A stretch of DNA of 64,000 nt. Source: an uncultured Pseudomonas sp. (lineage in GTDB: Bacteria; Pseudomonadota; Gammaproteobacteria; Pseudomonadales; Pseudomonadaceae). Made by a program: the position numbers and the translations under genes. The stretch spans positions 38,726-102,725 of the forward strand of contig NZ_CAJYVE010000008.1 of assembly GCF_913777995.1 (NCBI RefSeq), in the 5' to 3' direction. Within the stretch, counting starts at the first letter, position 1. The number at the start of each line of letters is the position of its first letter. This document shows positions 9,509 to 17,496 of the stretch, piece after piece. The notes beneath the pieces are model-generated. The model had not been told where the DNA came from. It saw only the letters and a list, made by a program, of their open reading frames with translations, and searched no databases.

Positions 9509-10393
9509 ATGCGAATGCGCCTTATGCTGTTGGGCGGCGGGAATGCCCTCGGGCAGGCGCTGATACGTCTGGGTGCCGAGGAAGACATCGCGTTCCTCGC
9601 ACCGCGTCCGCCGCAAGATGGCTGGGACGCAGCCAGCCTCACGCAACTGCTCGACGACACCCGTCCCGATGCCCTGATCAACCTGGCCTACTACTACGAC
9701 TGGTTCCAGGCCGAGTCCGTGAGCGAATCGCGCCTGGCGACGCAAGAGCGCTCGGTGGAGCGCTTGGCCGAACTCTGCCAGCACCACAACATCATCCTCT
9801 TGCAGCCTTCCAGCTACCGGGTCTTCGATGGCTCGCGGGCCACCGCCTACAGCGAGAAGGACGATCCGCTACCGCTCGGTATTCGCGGCCAGGCGCTGTG
9901 GCGCATCGAGCAGAGCGTGCGGGCCGCCTGCCCGCAACATGTGCTGGTGCGCTTCGGCTGGTTGCTCGACGACAGCCGCGACGGTGTGCTCGGGCGTTTC
10001 CTGAGCCGTGCCGAACAACCCGAGCCGCTGTTGCTGGCCGATGATCGGCGTGGCAACCCGACACCGGTTGACGACGCGGCGCGGGTGCTGCTGTCGGTGC
10101 TCAAGCAGCTGGACTGCGAAGCGCCGCTGTGGGGCACCTATCACTACGCGGGCCATGAGGCGACCACCCCGGTGGCGCTCGGCCAGGCCATCCTCACCGA
10201 GGCGCGGCTGCTGCACCCGCTGGCCATCGAGGCGCCCACGCCGCAGGCGCATGCCGCCCGCCCGGATGCCGCAGAAGAGCCGCAGCATGCGGTGCTGGCC
10301 TGCAAGAAAATCCTTCACACCTTCGGGATCAAGCCCCGCGCCTGGCGCGCCGGTCTGCCCATCCTGCTCGACCGGTACTATCGACATGTCTGA
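9509..10393 (+). CDS. RmlD-like sugar nucleotide-binding / reductase protein
   Basis: A 294-aa NAD(P)-binding protein of the short-chain dehydrogenase superfamily, similar in layout to dTDP-4-dehydrorhamnose reductase. A Rossmann start (LMLLGGGNALGQAL) is followed by INLAYYYDWFQ and a central PSSYRVFDG. The usual catalytic Tyr-x3-Lys is not obvious (IRGQALWRIE occupies that place), so activity is uncertain. Its last 8 bp overlap the next gene, an epimerase, implying coupled translation and a shared role in nucleotide-sugar metabolism. No polysaccharide cluster surrounds the pair. An ATG 6 bp downstream is an alternative start. Confidence 0.75.
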   Translation: MRMRLMLLGGGNALGQALIRLGAEEDIAFLAPRPPQDGWDAASLTQLLDDTRPDALINLAYYYDWFQAESVSESRLATQERSVERLAELCQHHNIILLQPSSYRVFDGSRATAYSEKDDPLPLGIRGQALWRIEQSVRAACPQHVLVRFGWLLDDSRDGVLGRFLSRAEQPEPLLLADDRRGNPTPVDDAARVLLSVLKQLDCEAPLWGTYHYAGHEATTPVALGQAILTEARLLHPLAIEAPTPQAHAARPDAAEEPQHAVLACKKILHTFGIKPRAWRAGLPILLDRYYRHV

Positions 10394-11315
10394 TGCCCCC
10401 GTCCTCATCACTGGCGGCGCCGGTTTCATCGGTTCGCACCTGGTCGACGCATTGCTCGCCAACGGGCGCAGCGTGAGGGTGCTCGACGACCTGTCCACCG
10501 GCAAACGCAGCAACCTGCCGCTGGACGATGCGCGTGTCGAGTTGATCGAAGGCAATGTGGCCGATGCCGCCCTAGTAGCGCGTGCCGTGCAAGGTTGCCA
10601 GGCGGTGGTGCACCTCGCGGCGGTGGCCTCGGTGCAGGCCTCGGTGGACGACCCGGTGAGCACTCACCAGAGCAACTTCATCGGCACCCTGAATGTCTGC
10701 GAGGCCATGCGCGCCGCCGGCATCCAGCGGGTGCTGTTCGCCTCCAGCGCGGCGGTGTACGGCAACAATGGTGAAGGCGAGGCCATTGGCGAAGACACGC
10801 CCAAGGCGCCCCTGACCCCTTATGCGGCCGACAAGCTGGCCAGCGAGCACTACCTGGACTTCTATCGTCGCCAGCATGGGCTGGAACCGGTGGTGTTCCG
10901 TTTCTTCAATATATTCGGCCCACGCCAGGACCCGTCCTCGCCCTATTCCGGGGTGATCAGCATCTTCGCCGAGCGCGCGGTCAAGGGCCTGCCGATCACA
11001 GTATTCGGCGACGGTGAGCAGACCCGCGATTTCTTCTATGTCGGTGATCTGGTCGGTGTATTGGTGCAGGCGCTTGAGCAGCCTGTGGTCGAGCCCGGCG
11101 CGATCAACATCGGCTTGAATGCCACCACGTCGTTGAACCAGTTGCTCGGCGCTTTCAAGGAGGTGGTCGGCAGCCTGCCGATGGTGAGCTACCAGGCCGC
11201 GCGTGCGGGTGACATCCGCCATTCGCGGGCCAACAACCAGCGCTTGCGCGAGCGTTTCAGCCTGCAACAGCCCACCCCGCTGATCGACGGTCTGGCTCGC
11301 CTGCTCGGCCGCTGA
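10386..11315 (+). CDS. NAD-dependent epimerase/dehydratase (GalE-like)
   Basis: A 309-aa extended short-chain dehydrogenase, probably a nucleotide-sugar 4-epimerase. It shows the dinucleotide motif GGAGFIGSHL at residues 9-18, an S-x-A-A-V-Y segment and the catalytic YAADK motif. FNIFGPRQDP and DFFYVGDLV are typical of the substrate half. The open frame extends far upstream, but the ATG at 10386 is right because the glycine motif begins a few residues later and the gene overlaps the preceding one by 8 bp. Confidence 0.88.
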   Translation: MSDAPVLITGGAGFIGSHLVDALLANGRSVRVLDDLSTGKRSNLPLDDARVELIEGNVADAALVARAVQGCQAVVHLAAVASVQASVDDPVSTHQSNFIGTLNVCEAMRAAGIQRVLFASSAAVYGNNGEGEAIGEDTPKAPLTPYAADKLASEHYLDFYRRQHGLEPVVFRFFNIFGPRQDPSSPYSGVISIFAERAVKGLPITVFGDGEQTRDFFYVGDLVGVLVQALEQPVVEPGAINIGLNATTSLNQLLGAFKEVVGSLPMVSYQAARAGDIRHSRANNQRLRERFSLQQPTPLIDGLARLLGR

Positions 11316-11536
11316 GCCGCTGTCGGCCCCGTGGCTTGCGCGGGGCTGGCTTCCCTGCTTTCACCCCCTCCAATCATCCATCGCCATCGCTGCTGTAGGC
11401 GTACCGCTTCTGCGCTGTGGGTTTTTTCTGTTTCTGCAGAAGTGGCCCTTTGCGTTCTTGAGTCAGACGCGGCCCTGGAGAATATTCTCGCCTCTTTTCC
11501 AGACCAATCATCACGGATGAAGGAGCGGGTACCAGG
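11316..11536. other. Intergenic region with a possible promoter
   Basis: 221 bp. A GC-rich CCCCG/CGGGG hairpin just after the epimerase stop may end that operon. A loose sigma70 match, TTGAGT at 11458-11463 and GAATAT at 11480-11485, could drive the next gene. Neither is strong. Confidence 0.3.
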
Positions 11537-11920
11537 GTGAAACAGCTTCAACTGACAGCAGAGAATGGCGAATACGAAGCCACGGGTTTTGCCCTGCATT
11601 ACGCGGGGTATCTGGAGGAGCGGGATTCTCAAGTACAGTTTTCGCACGTCGCCGCTATCGTGCTGGCGTGTCTGGGCATCGGGCTCGTGCTGTTCACGGG
11701 CATGTACCCGTTGGGGTTTATCCCCGTAGCATTGGCGATATTGCTTAAACGGGCCAATGGTGATGCGCCTCTGTCAGCCGAGGCCTACCTGAAGAAATCC
11801 TGGTTCCTGCTCTTGCCCGACGGCACGCAGTGCGATGAGCGGCTAAGTATCGCCTGGCTGGAGGATGACCGCTTCGCTATCGAAATCATGACCGAAACTG
11901 TACCGCATAGAGTCGCCTGA
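11537..11920 (+). CDS. Hypothetical membrane-anchored protein
   Basis: A 127-aa protein with a GTG start, AGGAG 11 bp upstream. Polar N-terminus; two adjacent hydrophobic stretches at about 38-70 (AAIVLACLGIGLVLF and LGFIPVALAILL), likely a helical hairpin; then a soluble C-terminal half of about 55 residues. No family recognised. Flanked by a strong terminator and transcribed alone. Confidence 0.6.
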   Translation: MKQLQLTAENGEYEATGFALHYAGYLEERDSQVQFSHVAAIVLACLGIGLVLFTGMYPLGFIPVALAILLKRANGDAPLSAEAYLKKSWFLLLPDGTQCDERLSIAWLEDDRFAIEIMTETVPHRVA

Positions 11921-11924
11921 ATGA

Positions 11925-11962
11925 AAAAACCTCGCGGGGCCAATGCGCCCCGCGAGGTTTTT
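11925..11962. terminator. Bidirectional terminator between convergent genes
   Basis: A perfect 16-bp stem (11925-11940 with 11947-11962), A-rich on the left and T-rich on the right. It serves the plus-strand membrane gene and the minus-strand oprG. Confidence 0.9.
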
Positions 11963-11981
11963 CCCGGCCCTGGTCAGGCGC

Positions 11982-12668
11982 TTAGAACTTGTAGCCCACA
12001 CCCACCATGTAGACCCACGGGTCGATGTCCACATCCACTTTAGTCTTGCCGACGCTCAGCGCCGAAGGGCCGTCGACGCTGGCCTTGGTGTCGATGTCCA
12101 CGTACCACACGGCGGCGTTGAGCAGGAAGTGCTCGGTCAGTTGGTAGTCCATGCCGATCTGCCCGGCCAGGCCTACGGAATCCTTCAGTTTGAGGTTGCT
12201 GAAGCCCTGGTCCTTGCGGTTGCCGGTCAGATCGGTGTCGAAGAACTTGGTGTAGTTCAGGCCCACGCCAACGTACGGCTGGAAGGCCGAGGACGCGGCC
12301 ATCGGGTAGTACTGCAGCGACAGGGTTGGCGGCAGTTGTTTGATGTCGGCCAGCTTGCCGTCCAGGCCCGGGCCCAGACCATGGACCGAAACGGTGTGGC
12401 TGAACGGCGTGGCGGCCAGCAGCTCGATGCCGACGTGCTCGTTGAGCATGTAGGCGAAGGTCAGGCCCAGCTGGTTTTCGCCGTCCACCGAGGCCTTGGT
12501 GCCGGAAACCTTGGTACCGTCCAGGCGCAGTTCACCGCTGTCTTCATGCGGGTCGACGTGGGCTACACCGGCACGCACGATGAAATCGCCGGGCTGGTGG
12601 GCCTGGGCGGCGAGCGGGGCGGCAAGGGCGAGTGCGCACACCGAGGCGCACAGCAGGGACTTGTTCAT
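11982..12668 (-). CDS. oprG: OmpW/OprG-family outer-membrane protein
   Basis: A 228-aa eight-stranded beta-barrel with a hydrophobic lateral gate, implicated in uptake of small hydrophobic molecules. A signal peptide (MNKSLLCASVCALALAAPLA, cleavage near AQA) precedes GDFIVRAGVAHVDP, the family's start; the chain ends in VGVGYKF with the terminal Phe needed for BAM assembly. An open frame 12 codons longer exists, but the signal peptide fixes the start. A candidate ANR-dependent promoter lies upstream, as expected for OprG, an oxygen-limitation-induced protein in pseudomonads. Confidence 0.93.
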   Translation of the reverse strand: MNKSLLCASVCALALAAPLAAQAHQPGDFIVRAGVAHVDPHEDSGELRLDGTKVSGTKASVDGENQLGLTFAYMLNEHVGIELLAATPFSHTVSVHGLGPGLDGKLADIKQLPPTLSLQYYPMAASSAFQPYVGVGLNYTKFFDTDLTGNRKDQGFSNLKLKDSVGLAGQIGMDYQLTEHFLLNAAVWYVDIDTKASVDGPSALSVGKTKVDVDIDPWVYMVGVGYKF

Positions 12669-12702
12669 GGAAGCTCCAGAGCGGTTAAAAAGGTCTGGAG
12701 CC

Positions 12703-12744
12703 ATGGTAGGAGGGCGTCTGCGCCGCGGCCTTGACTCAGCTCAA
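12703..12744 (-). promoter_or_regulatory. Candidate class II ANR-dependent promoter of oprG
   Basis: On the minus strand, TTGAG-CTGA-GTCAA at 12744-12731 matches 8 of 10 bases of the ANR/FNR half-sites (TTGAT-N4-ATCAA). Exactly 22 bp further lies TACCAT (12708-12703), a good -10. This spacing puts the box centre near -41.5, the position for class II activation, with transcription starting about 12696, 28 bp before the ATG. Confidence 0.65.
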
Positions 12745-12781
12745 TGAAAGGTCGATGAGTGGCGCCTCAGGTCCGAAACGC

Positions 12782-13318
12782 TCAGGAATCGGACAACTCG
12801 TAGACATATATCTTGTCGGCTTCCATCTGGTAACCCGCCTCGGCCAGCTCGCTGCTGCTGTGCTTGGCCTGCATCGGTCCTTCGATCCAGTAGGGCTGGT
12901 ACAGCTCGTCGACCTTCACGCCCAGCTCGCTGGTGACATGTACGATCTGGTTGGCCGGCGGCGGCGGCACATGGATGCAGGCGCCGAAATAGGGCACCAG
13001 CAGAAACTCGGTGACCCGTCCTTCCTCGCTGACCTCCAGCGGCACGATATAGCCCGGCAAGCGCACCTGCTTGCCATCCAGCGCCTTGACCACCGGCGCG
13101 TCCGGCGCCAGTTGATGGGCCGCTGGGGCCGCTTCCATGGCCAGGGCATCGCCCATCTTCGACAGGTCGTGGAGCGGCTGGGTTACCGGCTTCACCGGGG
13201 GCGCGTCCGGTGGAATCAGCTCTTCCCAGGTCAGCACCTGAGGGTCGGCCGCCCAACCGGCGAGCGGGGCGCAAAGCAGCAGGGCAAGCAGCAGGCGTCG
13301 CACAATAGAGGTCCTCAT
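12782..13318 (-). CDS. DUF3299 periplasmic protein of the zinc operon
   Basis: A 178-aa secreted protein: signal peptide ending near GWAADPQ, then a conserved region with VRLPGYIVPLE, TEFLLVPYFGACIHVPPPPANQ and WIEGPM, typical of DUF3299. The Cys-Ile-His and Pro-rich loop could bind metal. Last gene of the zinc operon; its ATG overlaps the permease stop (ATGA), so translation is coupled. Role unknown; context points to zinc delivery or the periplasmic side of the ABC system. The open frame begins 35 codons earlier, but those codons lie inside the permease gene. Confidence 0.85.
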   Translation of the reverse strand: MRTSIVRRLLLALLLCAPLAGWAADPQVLTWEELIPPDAPPVKPVTQPLHDLSKMGDALAMEAAPAAHQLAPDAPVVKALDGKQVRLPGYIVPLEVSEEGRVTEFLLVPYFGACIHVPPPPANQIVHVTSELGVKVDELYQPYWIEGPMQAKHSSSELAEAGYQMEADKIYVYELSDS

Positions 13319-14580
13319 AGGCGGATCGACAGGCCGTCGGCCAGGGATTGGCGGTAGGCGCGCCAGGCGGGCACCACGCCCATCAACAGCGCCGCACCCA
13401 AAATGCCAGCGAGCAGTGTCCATTCATATTCACTGGGCCAGGCCAACGGCAGGTACAGGCCGTATTCCGACTGCACGTAGCCCTGCGCCACAGCGATACC
13501 CAGGTACAACAGCGCCAGCCCGGCCACCGCGCCAGCCAGGGCCAAGGCGAAGGCTTCGAGAATCAGCAGGCTGGCGATGTGCCAAGGGCGAGCGCCCACC
13601 GAACGCAGAATGGCCATTTCCCGGCGCCGCTCGTTGAGGCTGGTGAGGATCGCGGTGAGCATGCCGATCAGCCCGGTGAGCACCACGAACAGCGAGATCA
13701 CGAACAGCGCTTTCTCTGCCGTGCCCATCAGGCTCCACAACTCCTGCAGGGCTACGCCGGGCAGGATGGCGAGCAGGGGTTCGCCACGGAATTCGTTGAT
13801 TTCGCGTTGCAGGCTGAAGGTCGAGATCTTGCTGTTGAGCCCGAGCAGGAAGGCGGTGATGGCCTTGGGCGTGAGGTCCATGTTGCGCGCCTGGTCGGCA
13901 GAGATGCGCTCGTTGCCACGGGCCGGCGCACCGTTGTGCCAATCGATGTGGATCGCCTCCATGCCACCCAGGCTGATGTGCAGGGTGCGGTCCACCGGCG
14001 TGCCGGTGCGCTTCAGGATGCCGACCACGGTGAACGGTTTATCGTCATGCTTGACCAGGCTGATGGTCGCTACGCCATGGGCCAGCACCAGTTTGTCGCC
14101 CAGCTTGTAGTGCAGTGCCTCGGCCACCTCGGCGCCGAGCACCACCTCGAACGGGTCACTCTGGAATGGCCGCCCCTGGGCCAGCTCCAGGGCTTGCTGG
14201 CGACCGTAGCGGTAATGCTCGAAGTACGCCTCGCTGGTGCCCATCACCCGGTAGCCGCGGTGCGAGTCACCCAGGGAAATCGGAATCGCCCATTTCACCT
14301 GCGGGTGGTTGGCGAAGTGTTCAAAGCTGTCCCAGCGGATGTTATTGGTCGCATTGCCGATGCGAAACACCGAGTACAACAGCAGATTGATCGAGCCGGA
14401 GCGGGCGCCGACGATCAGGTCGGTGCCGCTCACGGTACTGGCGAAGCTGGTCCGCGCCTCAGTGCGTACGCGTTCCACGGCCAACAGCAGGCAGACCGAC
14501 AGGGCAATGGCGAACGCCGTAAGGAACGCGGTGAAGCGGCGGTTGGCCAGGCTGGCCATGGCCAGGCGAAGCAGATACAT
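13315..14580 (-). CDS. ABC transporter permease, MacB/FtsX type
   Basis: A 421-aa inner-membrane permease with the FtsX layout: TM1 near residues 18-38 (FTAFLTAFAIALSVCLLLAVE), a large periplasmic domain of about 230 residues, and three helices in the last 150 (LFVISLFVVLTGLIGMLTAIL onward). It pairs with the ATPase one base upstream. Systems of this class usually act on periplasmic proteins or lipoproteins rather than import ions, so its exact part in zinc homeostasis is unclear; it may correspond to the permease of the ZrgABCDE system described in Vibrio. Confidence 0.88.
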   Translation of the reverse strand: MYLLRLAMASLANRRFTAFLTAFAIALSVCLLLAVERVRTEARTSFASTVSGTDLIVGARSGSINLLLYSVFRIGNATNNIRWDSFEHFANHPQVKWAIPISLGDSHRGYRVMGTSEAYFEHYRYGRQQALELAQGRPFQSDPFEVVLGAEVAEALHYKLGDKLVLAHGVATISLVKHDDKPFTVVGILKRTGTPVDRTLHISLGGMEAIHIDWHNGAPARGNERISADQARNMDLTPKAITAFLLGLNSKISTFSLQREINEFRGEPLLAILPGVALQELWSLMGTAEKALFVISLFVVLTGLIGMLTAILTSLNERRREMAILRSVGARPWHIASLLILEAFALALAGAVAGLALLYLGIAVAQGYVQSEYGLYLPLAWPSEYEWTLLAGILGAALLMGVVPAWRAYRQSLADGLSIRL

Positions 14581-14581
14581 C

Positions 14582-15292
14582 TCAAATCTCCACGGCGACG
14601 GCGGCGCGATTGAGCTCGGCCAGTGACAGGTTGCGATCGAACAAGGCGGCCAGGCTCTGGTCATGGCTGACGAACAGCAGGCTGGAGCCGGCCTCGCGGC
14701 ATTCGGCGAACAGCAACTGCAGGAACGCCTCACGGGCGTCGGCATCCAGGGCCGAGGTCGGTTCGTCGGCGATCACCAGCTCGGGCTGGCCGATCAGCGC
14801 TCGTGCGGCGGCCACGCGTTGTTGCTGGCCGATGGACAGGGCATCGGCGCGGCGATCCAGGAGCGTGGTGTCTTTCAAACCGAGATGAGCGAGCAGGGCA
14901 ACCGCGGCCTCAGCCACCGAACCATGCCGCTGGCAGGCGCGGTCGGCGCGCAGCCGGGAGAAGTGACAGGGCAGTTCGACGTTTTCACGCACGGAAAGAA
15001 ACGGCAGCAGGTTGAACTGCTGGAAGATGTAACCGGTGTGGTCGACCCGGAAGCGATCACGGGCGCCGGCCGAGAGCCGGTTCAGCTCCTCGCCCAGCAG
15101 GCGGATGCTGCCCCGCACCGGCAACTGCACGCCGCCCAGCAGGCCGAGCAGGGTGGTCTTGCCGCTGCCGCTCGGGCCTTTCAGGAACAGGGTTTCACCG
15201 GCTTCCAGGCGGAAGGCCGGAATGTCCAGCAACAACGGGTGGCCGGGCCAGTTGAAACCCAGGTCCGTCAGTTCGATAAGTGCCTGGCTCAT
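14582..15292 (-). CDS. ABC transporter ATP-binding protein of the zinc operon
   Basis: A 236-aa LolD/MacB-type ATPase. Walker A GPSGSGKTT at about residues 39-47; the signature is LSIGQQQRVAAARAL, with Ile where Gly is usual in LSGGQ; Walker B LVIADEPTSALD; switch His in LLFVSHD. The start is placed at MSQALIEL; the 19 extra codons available upstream run back over the terminator hairpin. One base separates it from the permease. Confidence 0.92.
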   Translation of the reverse strand: MSQALIELTDLGFNWPGHPLLLDIPAFRLEAGETLFLKGPSGSGKTTLLGLLGGVQLPVRGSIRLLGEELNRLSAGARDRFRVDHTGYIFQQFNLLPFLSVRENVELPCHFSRLRADRACQRHGSVAEAAVALLAHLGLKDTTLLDRRADALSIGQQQRVAAARALIGQPELVIADEPTSALDADAREAFLQLLFAECREAGSSLLFVSHDQSLAALFDRNLSLAELNRAAVAVEI

Positions 15293-15320
15293 GCCCTGAC
15301 TCTCGATGGGGAAAACGAAA

Positions 15321-15340
15321 CGACCGGGCAGGCCCGGTCG
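15321..15340 (-). terminator. Partial terminator between zrgA and the ABC genes
   Basis: An 8-bp stem CGACCGGG/CCCGGTCG with a four-base loop is followed on the minus strand by TTTCGTTTTC. It lies between the His-rich zinc protein gene and the ATPase gene, so it probably lets most transcripts end after the binding protein. Confidence 0.7.
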
Positions 15341-15355
15341 CTGTGGCACCAGGGG

Positions 15356-15949
15356 TCAGAACTTGACGCTGGGGTTGGCGGCGATCACCTCGGCACCCGA
15401 CTGCCCGCCGGGGGAGATCAGCTGGACCTGCAGCTTCTTGGTGTCCGGGAAGGTCTTGAACACCTGGCTGAGGTCGAGTTTCTTCAGAATCGCCGGTGCA
15501 TCGCAAGTGAAGATGTATTTGGCGTGGATCTCGCTGTGCTCGTGATGATGCTCGTCGGGCTTGGCGTGTTCATCTTCATCGTGATCGTCGTCGTCCTTGT
15601 CGCCGAACAGCGGGCTTTCCAGTTTCACCGAGCGCGCCGAGCATTGCGCCGCTTCAGAGATGCTGAACAGCGCATTGGGCTTGAGCAGCAGCTCGCGGGC
15701 CTTGGCCAGCTTGGCCTTGTCGTCGTCGCTGCCAGGGGCATGTTCGAAGCCGACGATGTTCATGGCAGGGCTGTCGAATTCCAGCTCCAGGGTCTTGCCT
15801 TCCAGCACGGCGTTGAGGCGGCCGACGCCGTGTTCGTGGGCGCCCAGGCTTTCATGCTCGTGATCGTGGTCATGTTCGGCGGCAGCGAAGGCCTGAGGGG
15901 CGGCCAGAGGCAGCAGGGCGAAGGGCAGGGCGAGCAACAGGCGGCGCAT
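15356..15949 (-). CDS. zrgA: His-rich periplasmic zinc-binding protein, DUF2796/ZrgA family
   Basis: A 197-aa exported protein: signal peptide MRRLLLALPFALLPLAAPQA, then HDHDHEHE near the mature N-terminus and a second acidic/histidine loop at about 117-137 (DKDDDDHDEDEHAKPDEHHH). Such clusters bind Zn2+ with many sites. The C-terminus (FKTFPDTKKLQVQLISPGGQ) matches DUF2796 as I recall it. First gene of an operon with an ABC ATPase, permease and DUF3299 protein, behind a strong Zur-box match; a zinc-scavenging role under zinc starvation is therefore well supported, though the mechanism is inferred. Confidence 0.88.
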   Translation of the reverse strand: MRRLLLALPFALLPLAAPQAFAAAEHDHDHEHESLGAHEHGVGRLNAVLEGKTLELEFDSPAMNIVGFEHAPGSDDDKAKLAKARELLLKPNALFSISEAAQCSARSVKLESPLFGDKDDDDHDEDEHAKPDEHHHEHSEIHAKYIFTCDAPAILKKLDLSQVFKTFPDTKKLQVQLISPGGQSGAEVIAANPSVKF

Positions 15950-15980
15950 GGGTGAGGCTCCAGGGAGAGGGTTACAAAAT

Positions 15981-15998
15981 GTAATGTAATCTTATAAC
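15981..15998 (-). promoter_or_regulatory. Zur box controlling the zinc operon
   Basis: On the minus strand GTTATAAGATTACATTAC agrees at 15 of 18 positions with the proteobacterial Zur consensus core GTTATAATATAACATTTC. It ends 31 bp before the zrgA start codon, so bound Zn-Zur would block the promoter. Confidence 0.8.
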
Positions 15999-16124
15999 GG
16001 GCGCGCTGAATGATGCCGGTTTTTTTCCTTCGCGTCGACTTCGCTGCTGCGCCCGGCTTGTGGTGGGTGGGCAGGGCAGGACGGCTGTGGGAGCATGGCG
16101 GCCTGATCGTTGGGGAAACAGACT

Positions 16125-16481
16125 ATGCGGATTCGCGGAAGCATCGGCCAGTGGCCGGTGGACCTGAACATCGAACTGGATGAAAGTGATTGGGCCAGCC
16201 TGGCTGGGCTGTTGGGCAAAGCATCGCCCGTCGAGGCTCCGGCCAGGCCCGCCGCACCTACCGCCGCTCGGCCGGCGAACCAGGATGACCGGCTCTGGCA
16301 GGCGGCCTGCGAACTGCTGCGCGAGGCCGGGCAGCTCAGCGGCCCGGAGCTGGCCGGGCGCCTGGAAGATCTGACCGGCAGTGAATCCGCCGCCAAGCGC
16401 CTGCTGGTGCGCTTGCGTCACAACGCCAGTGTGAAGGTGCAAAGCGGCGCGGATGCACCGCTGTACAGCTGGGTCGGATAG
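16125..16481 (+). CDS. Hypothetical protein
   Basis: A 118-aa soluble protein beginning MRIRGSIGQWPVDLNIELDE. The N-terminal third looks like a small beta domain; an Ala/Pro-rich linker at about 40-57 follows; then a helical segment with LWQAACELLREAG and LLVRLRHNASVKVQS that could be a winged-helix-like domain. The ATG has GGGG nearby and is preferred over the upstream TTG. It is convergent with cnoX and stands alone. Function unknown. Confidence 0.65.
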   Translation: MRIRGSIGQWPVDLNIELDESDWASLAGLLGKASPVEAPARPAAPTAARPANQDDRLWQAACELLREAGQLSGPELAGRLEDLTGSESAAKRLLVRLRHNASVKVQSGADAPLYSWVG

Positions 16482-16509
16482 GCGAGGGCTTCGCAAGCTC
16501 CCACTGGCG

Positions 16510-17385
16510 TCAGTAGAGAGCAGCGAACAGCTTGCGGCGATAAGTGGTGACCAGCGGGTGATCGTTGCCCAGCAGATCGAACACCTGCAGCAGGGTCTTG
16601 TGCGGCAGACCCTCGTCATAGCTGCGATTGCGGATGAACAGCTTGAGCAGGCCGTCCAGCGCTGCTTCGTATTGCTGACGCGACAGCTGCTGGATCGCCA
16701 ATTGATAGGCCGCCTGATCGTCCTGCGGGTTCTGCGCCAGGCGGCTTTTCAGTTCGGCGCCGTCCGGCAGTTGCGCGGCCTGGGCGAGGAAGGTCAGCTG
16801 CGCCTTGGCACCGGCCAGTTCGGCCTTGTGCGCATCGTCGCTCTTCACCGCGTCGAGAACGGTGCGGGCTTCACTCAGCTCACCGCGCTCGGCCAGGCAG
16901 CGAGCATAGAGGATCAGCCCGCGCGCGTTGCTGTTGTCTTCGCTGAGCAGCACCTTCAACTGCGCCTCGGCTTCCGCGAAGCGGCTCTCGGCGAACAGTT
17001 CCTGGGCCAGTTGCAGCGGGTCGGCGGCGCGGGGCGCGGGCATCTGCACATGGGCTTCGAGCAGCTTGCGGATTTCCGACTCCGGCTGGGCGCCGGCAAA
17101 GCCGTCCACCGGCTGGCCATCCTTGAACAGCACGACGGTGGGCAGGCTGCGAATGCCGAAGCGGCCGACGATTTCCTGTTCGATGTCGCAGTTGACCTTG
17201 GCCAGCGCCAGGTTGCCCTGGTAGCTCTCGGTAATCTGCGCCAGCAGTGGCATCAGGACCTTGCAGGGCGCGCACCACTCGGCCCAGAAGTCCACCAGCA
17301 CCGGCTGCTGGAACGACTTCTCGATGACCTGCTGATCGAAGGTGTTGACGGTGACGTCGTAGATGTAAGGCGTGTCCTGGCTCAT
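16510..17385 (-). CDS. cnoX: Chaperedoxin CnoX (YbbN): thioredoxin plus TPR domain
   Basis: A 291-aa cytoplasmic redox holdase that protects substrates from oxidative damage and passes them to GroEL or DnaK. The thioredoxin fold (about 10-115) carries a full WCAPC pair (C38, C41), unlike E. coli CnoX, which lost one Cys; this version may therefore also reduce disulfides. The C-terminal 160 residues are TPR-like helices (LQLAQELFAESRFAEAEAQL...). The start MSQDTPYIYDV is chosen over upstream in-frame starts because the conserved region begins there. Confidence 0.9.
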   Translation of the reverse strand: MSQDTPYIYDVTVNTFDQQVIEKSFQQPVLVDFWAEWCAPCKVLMPLLAQITESYQGNLALAKVNCDIEQEIVGRFGIRSLPTVVLFKDGQPVDGFAGAQPESEIRKLLEAHVQMPAPRAADPLQLAQELFAESRFAEAEAQLKVLLSEDNSNARGLILYARCLAERGELSEARTVLDAVKSDDAHKAELAGAKAQLTFLAQAAQLPDGAELKSRLAQNPQDDQAAYQLAIQQLSRQQYEAALDGLLKLFIRNRSYDEGLPHKTLLQVFDLLGNDHPLVTTYRRKLFAALY

Positions 17386-17496
17386 TGCGCGTCTCGGCAT
17401 ATCAGAATGTTGCCAACTATAAAGCCCACGGCACATTGCCGAAAGCCGTGCTGCGCGTAGGACCGCCGGCTGGCGTCAAGGTGCGATGAGTGTGGT

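Noticed and set aside
10008-10385. N-terminal extension of the epimerase frame
   Set aside because: It is Arg/Pro/Ser-rich, lies within the preceding gene in another frame, and precedes the Rossmann motif by more than 100 residues.
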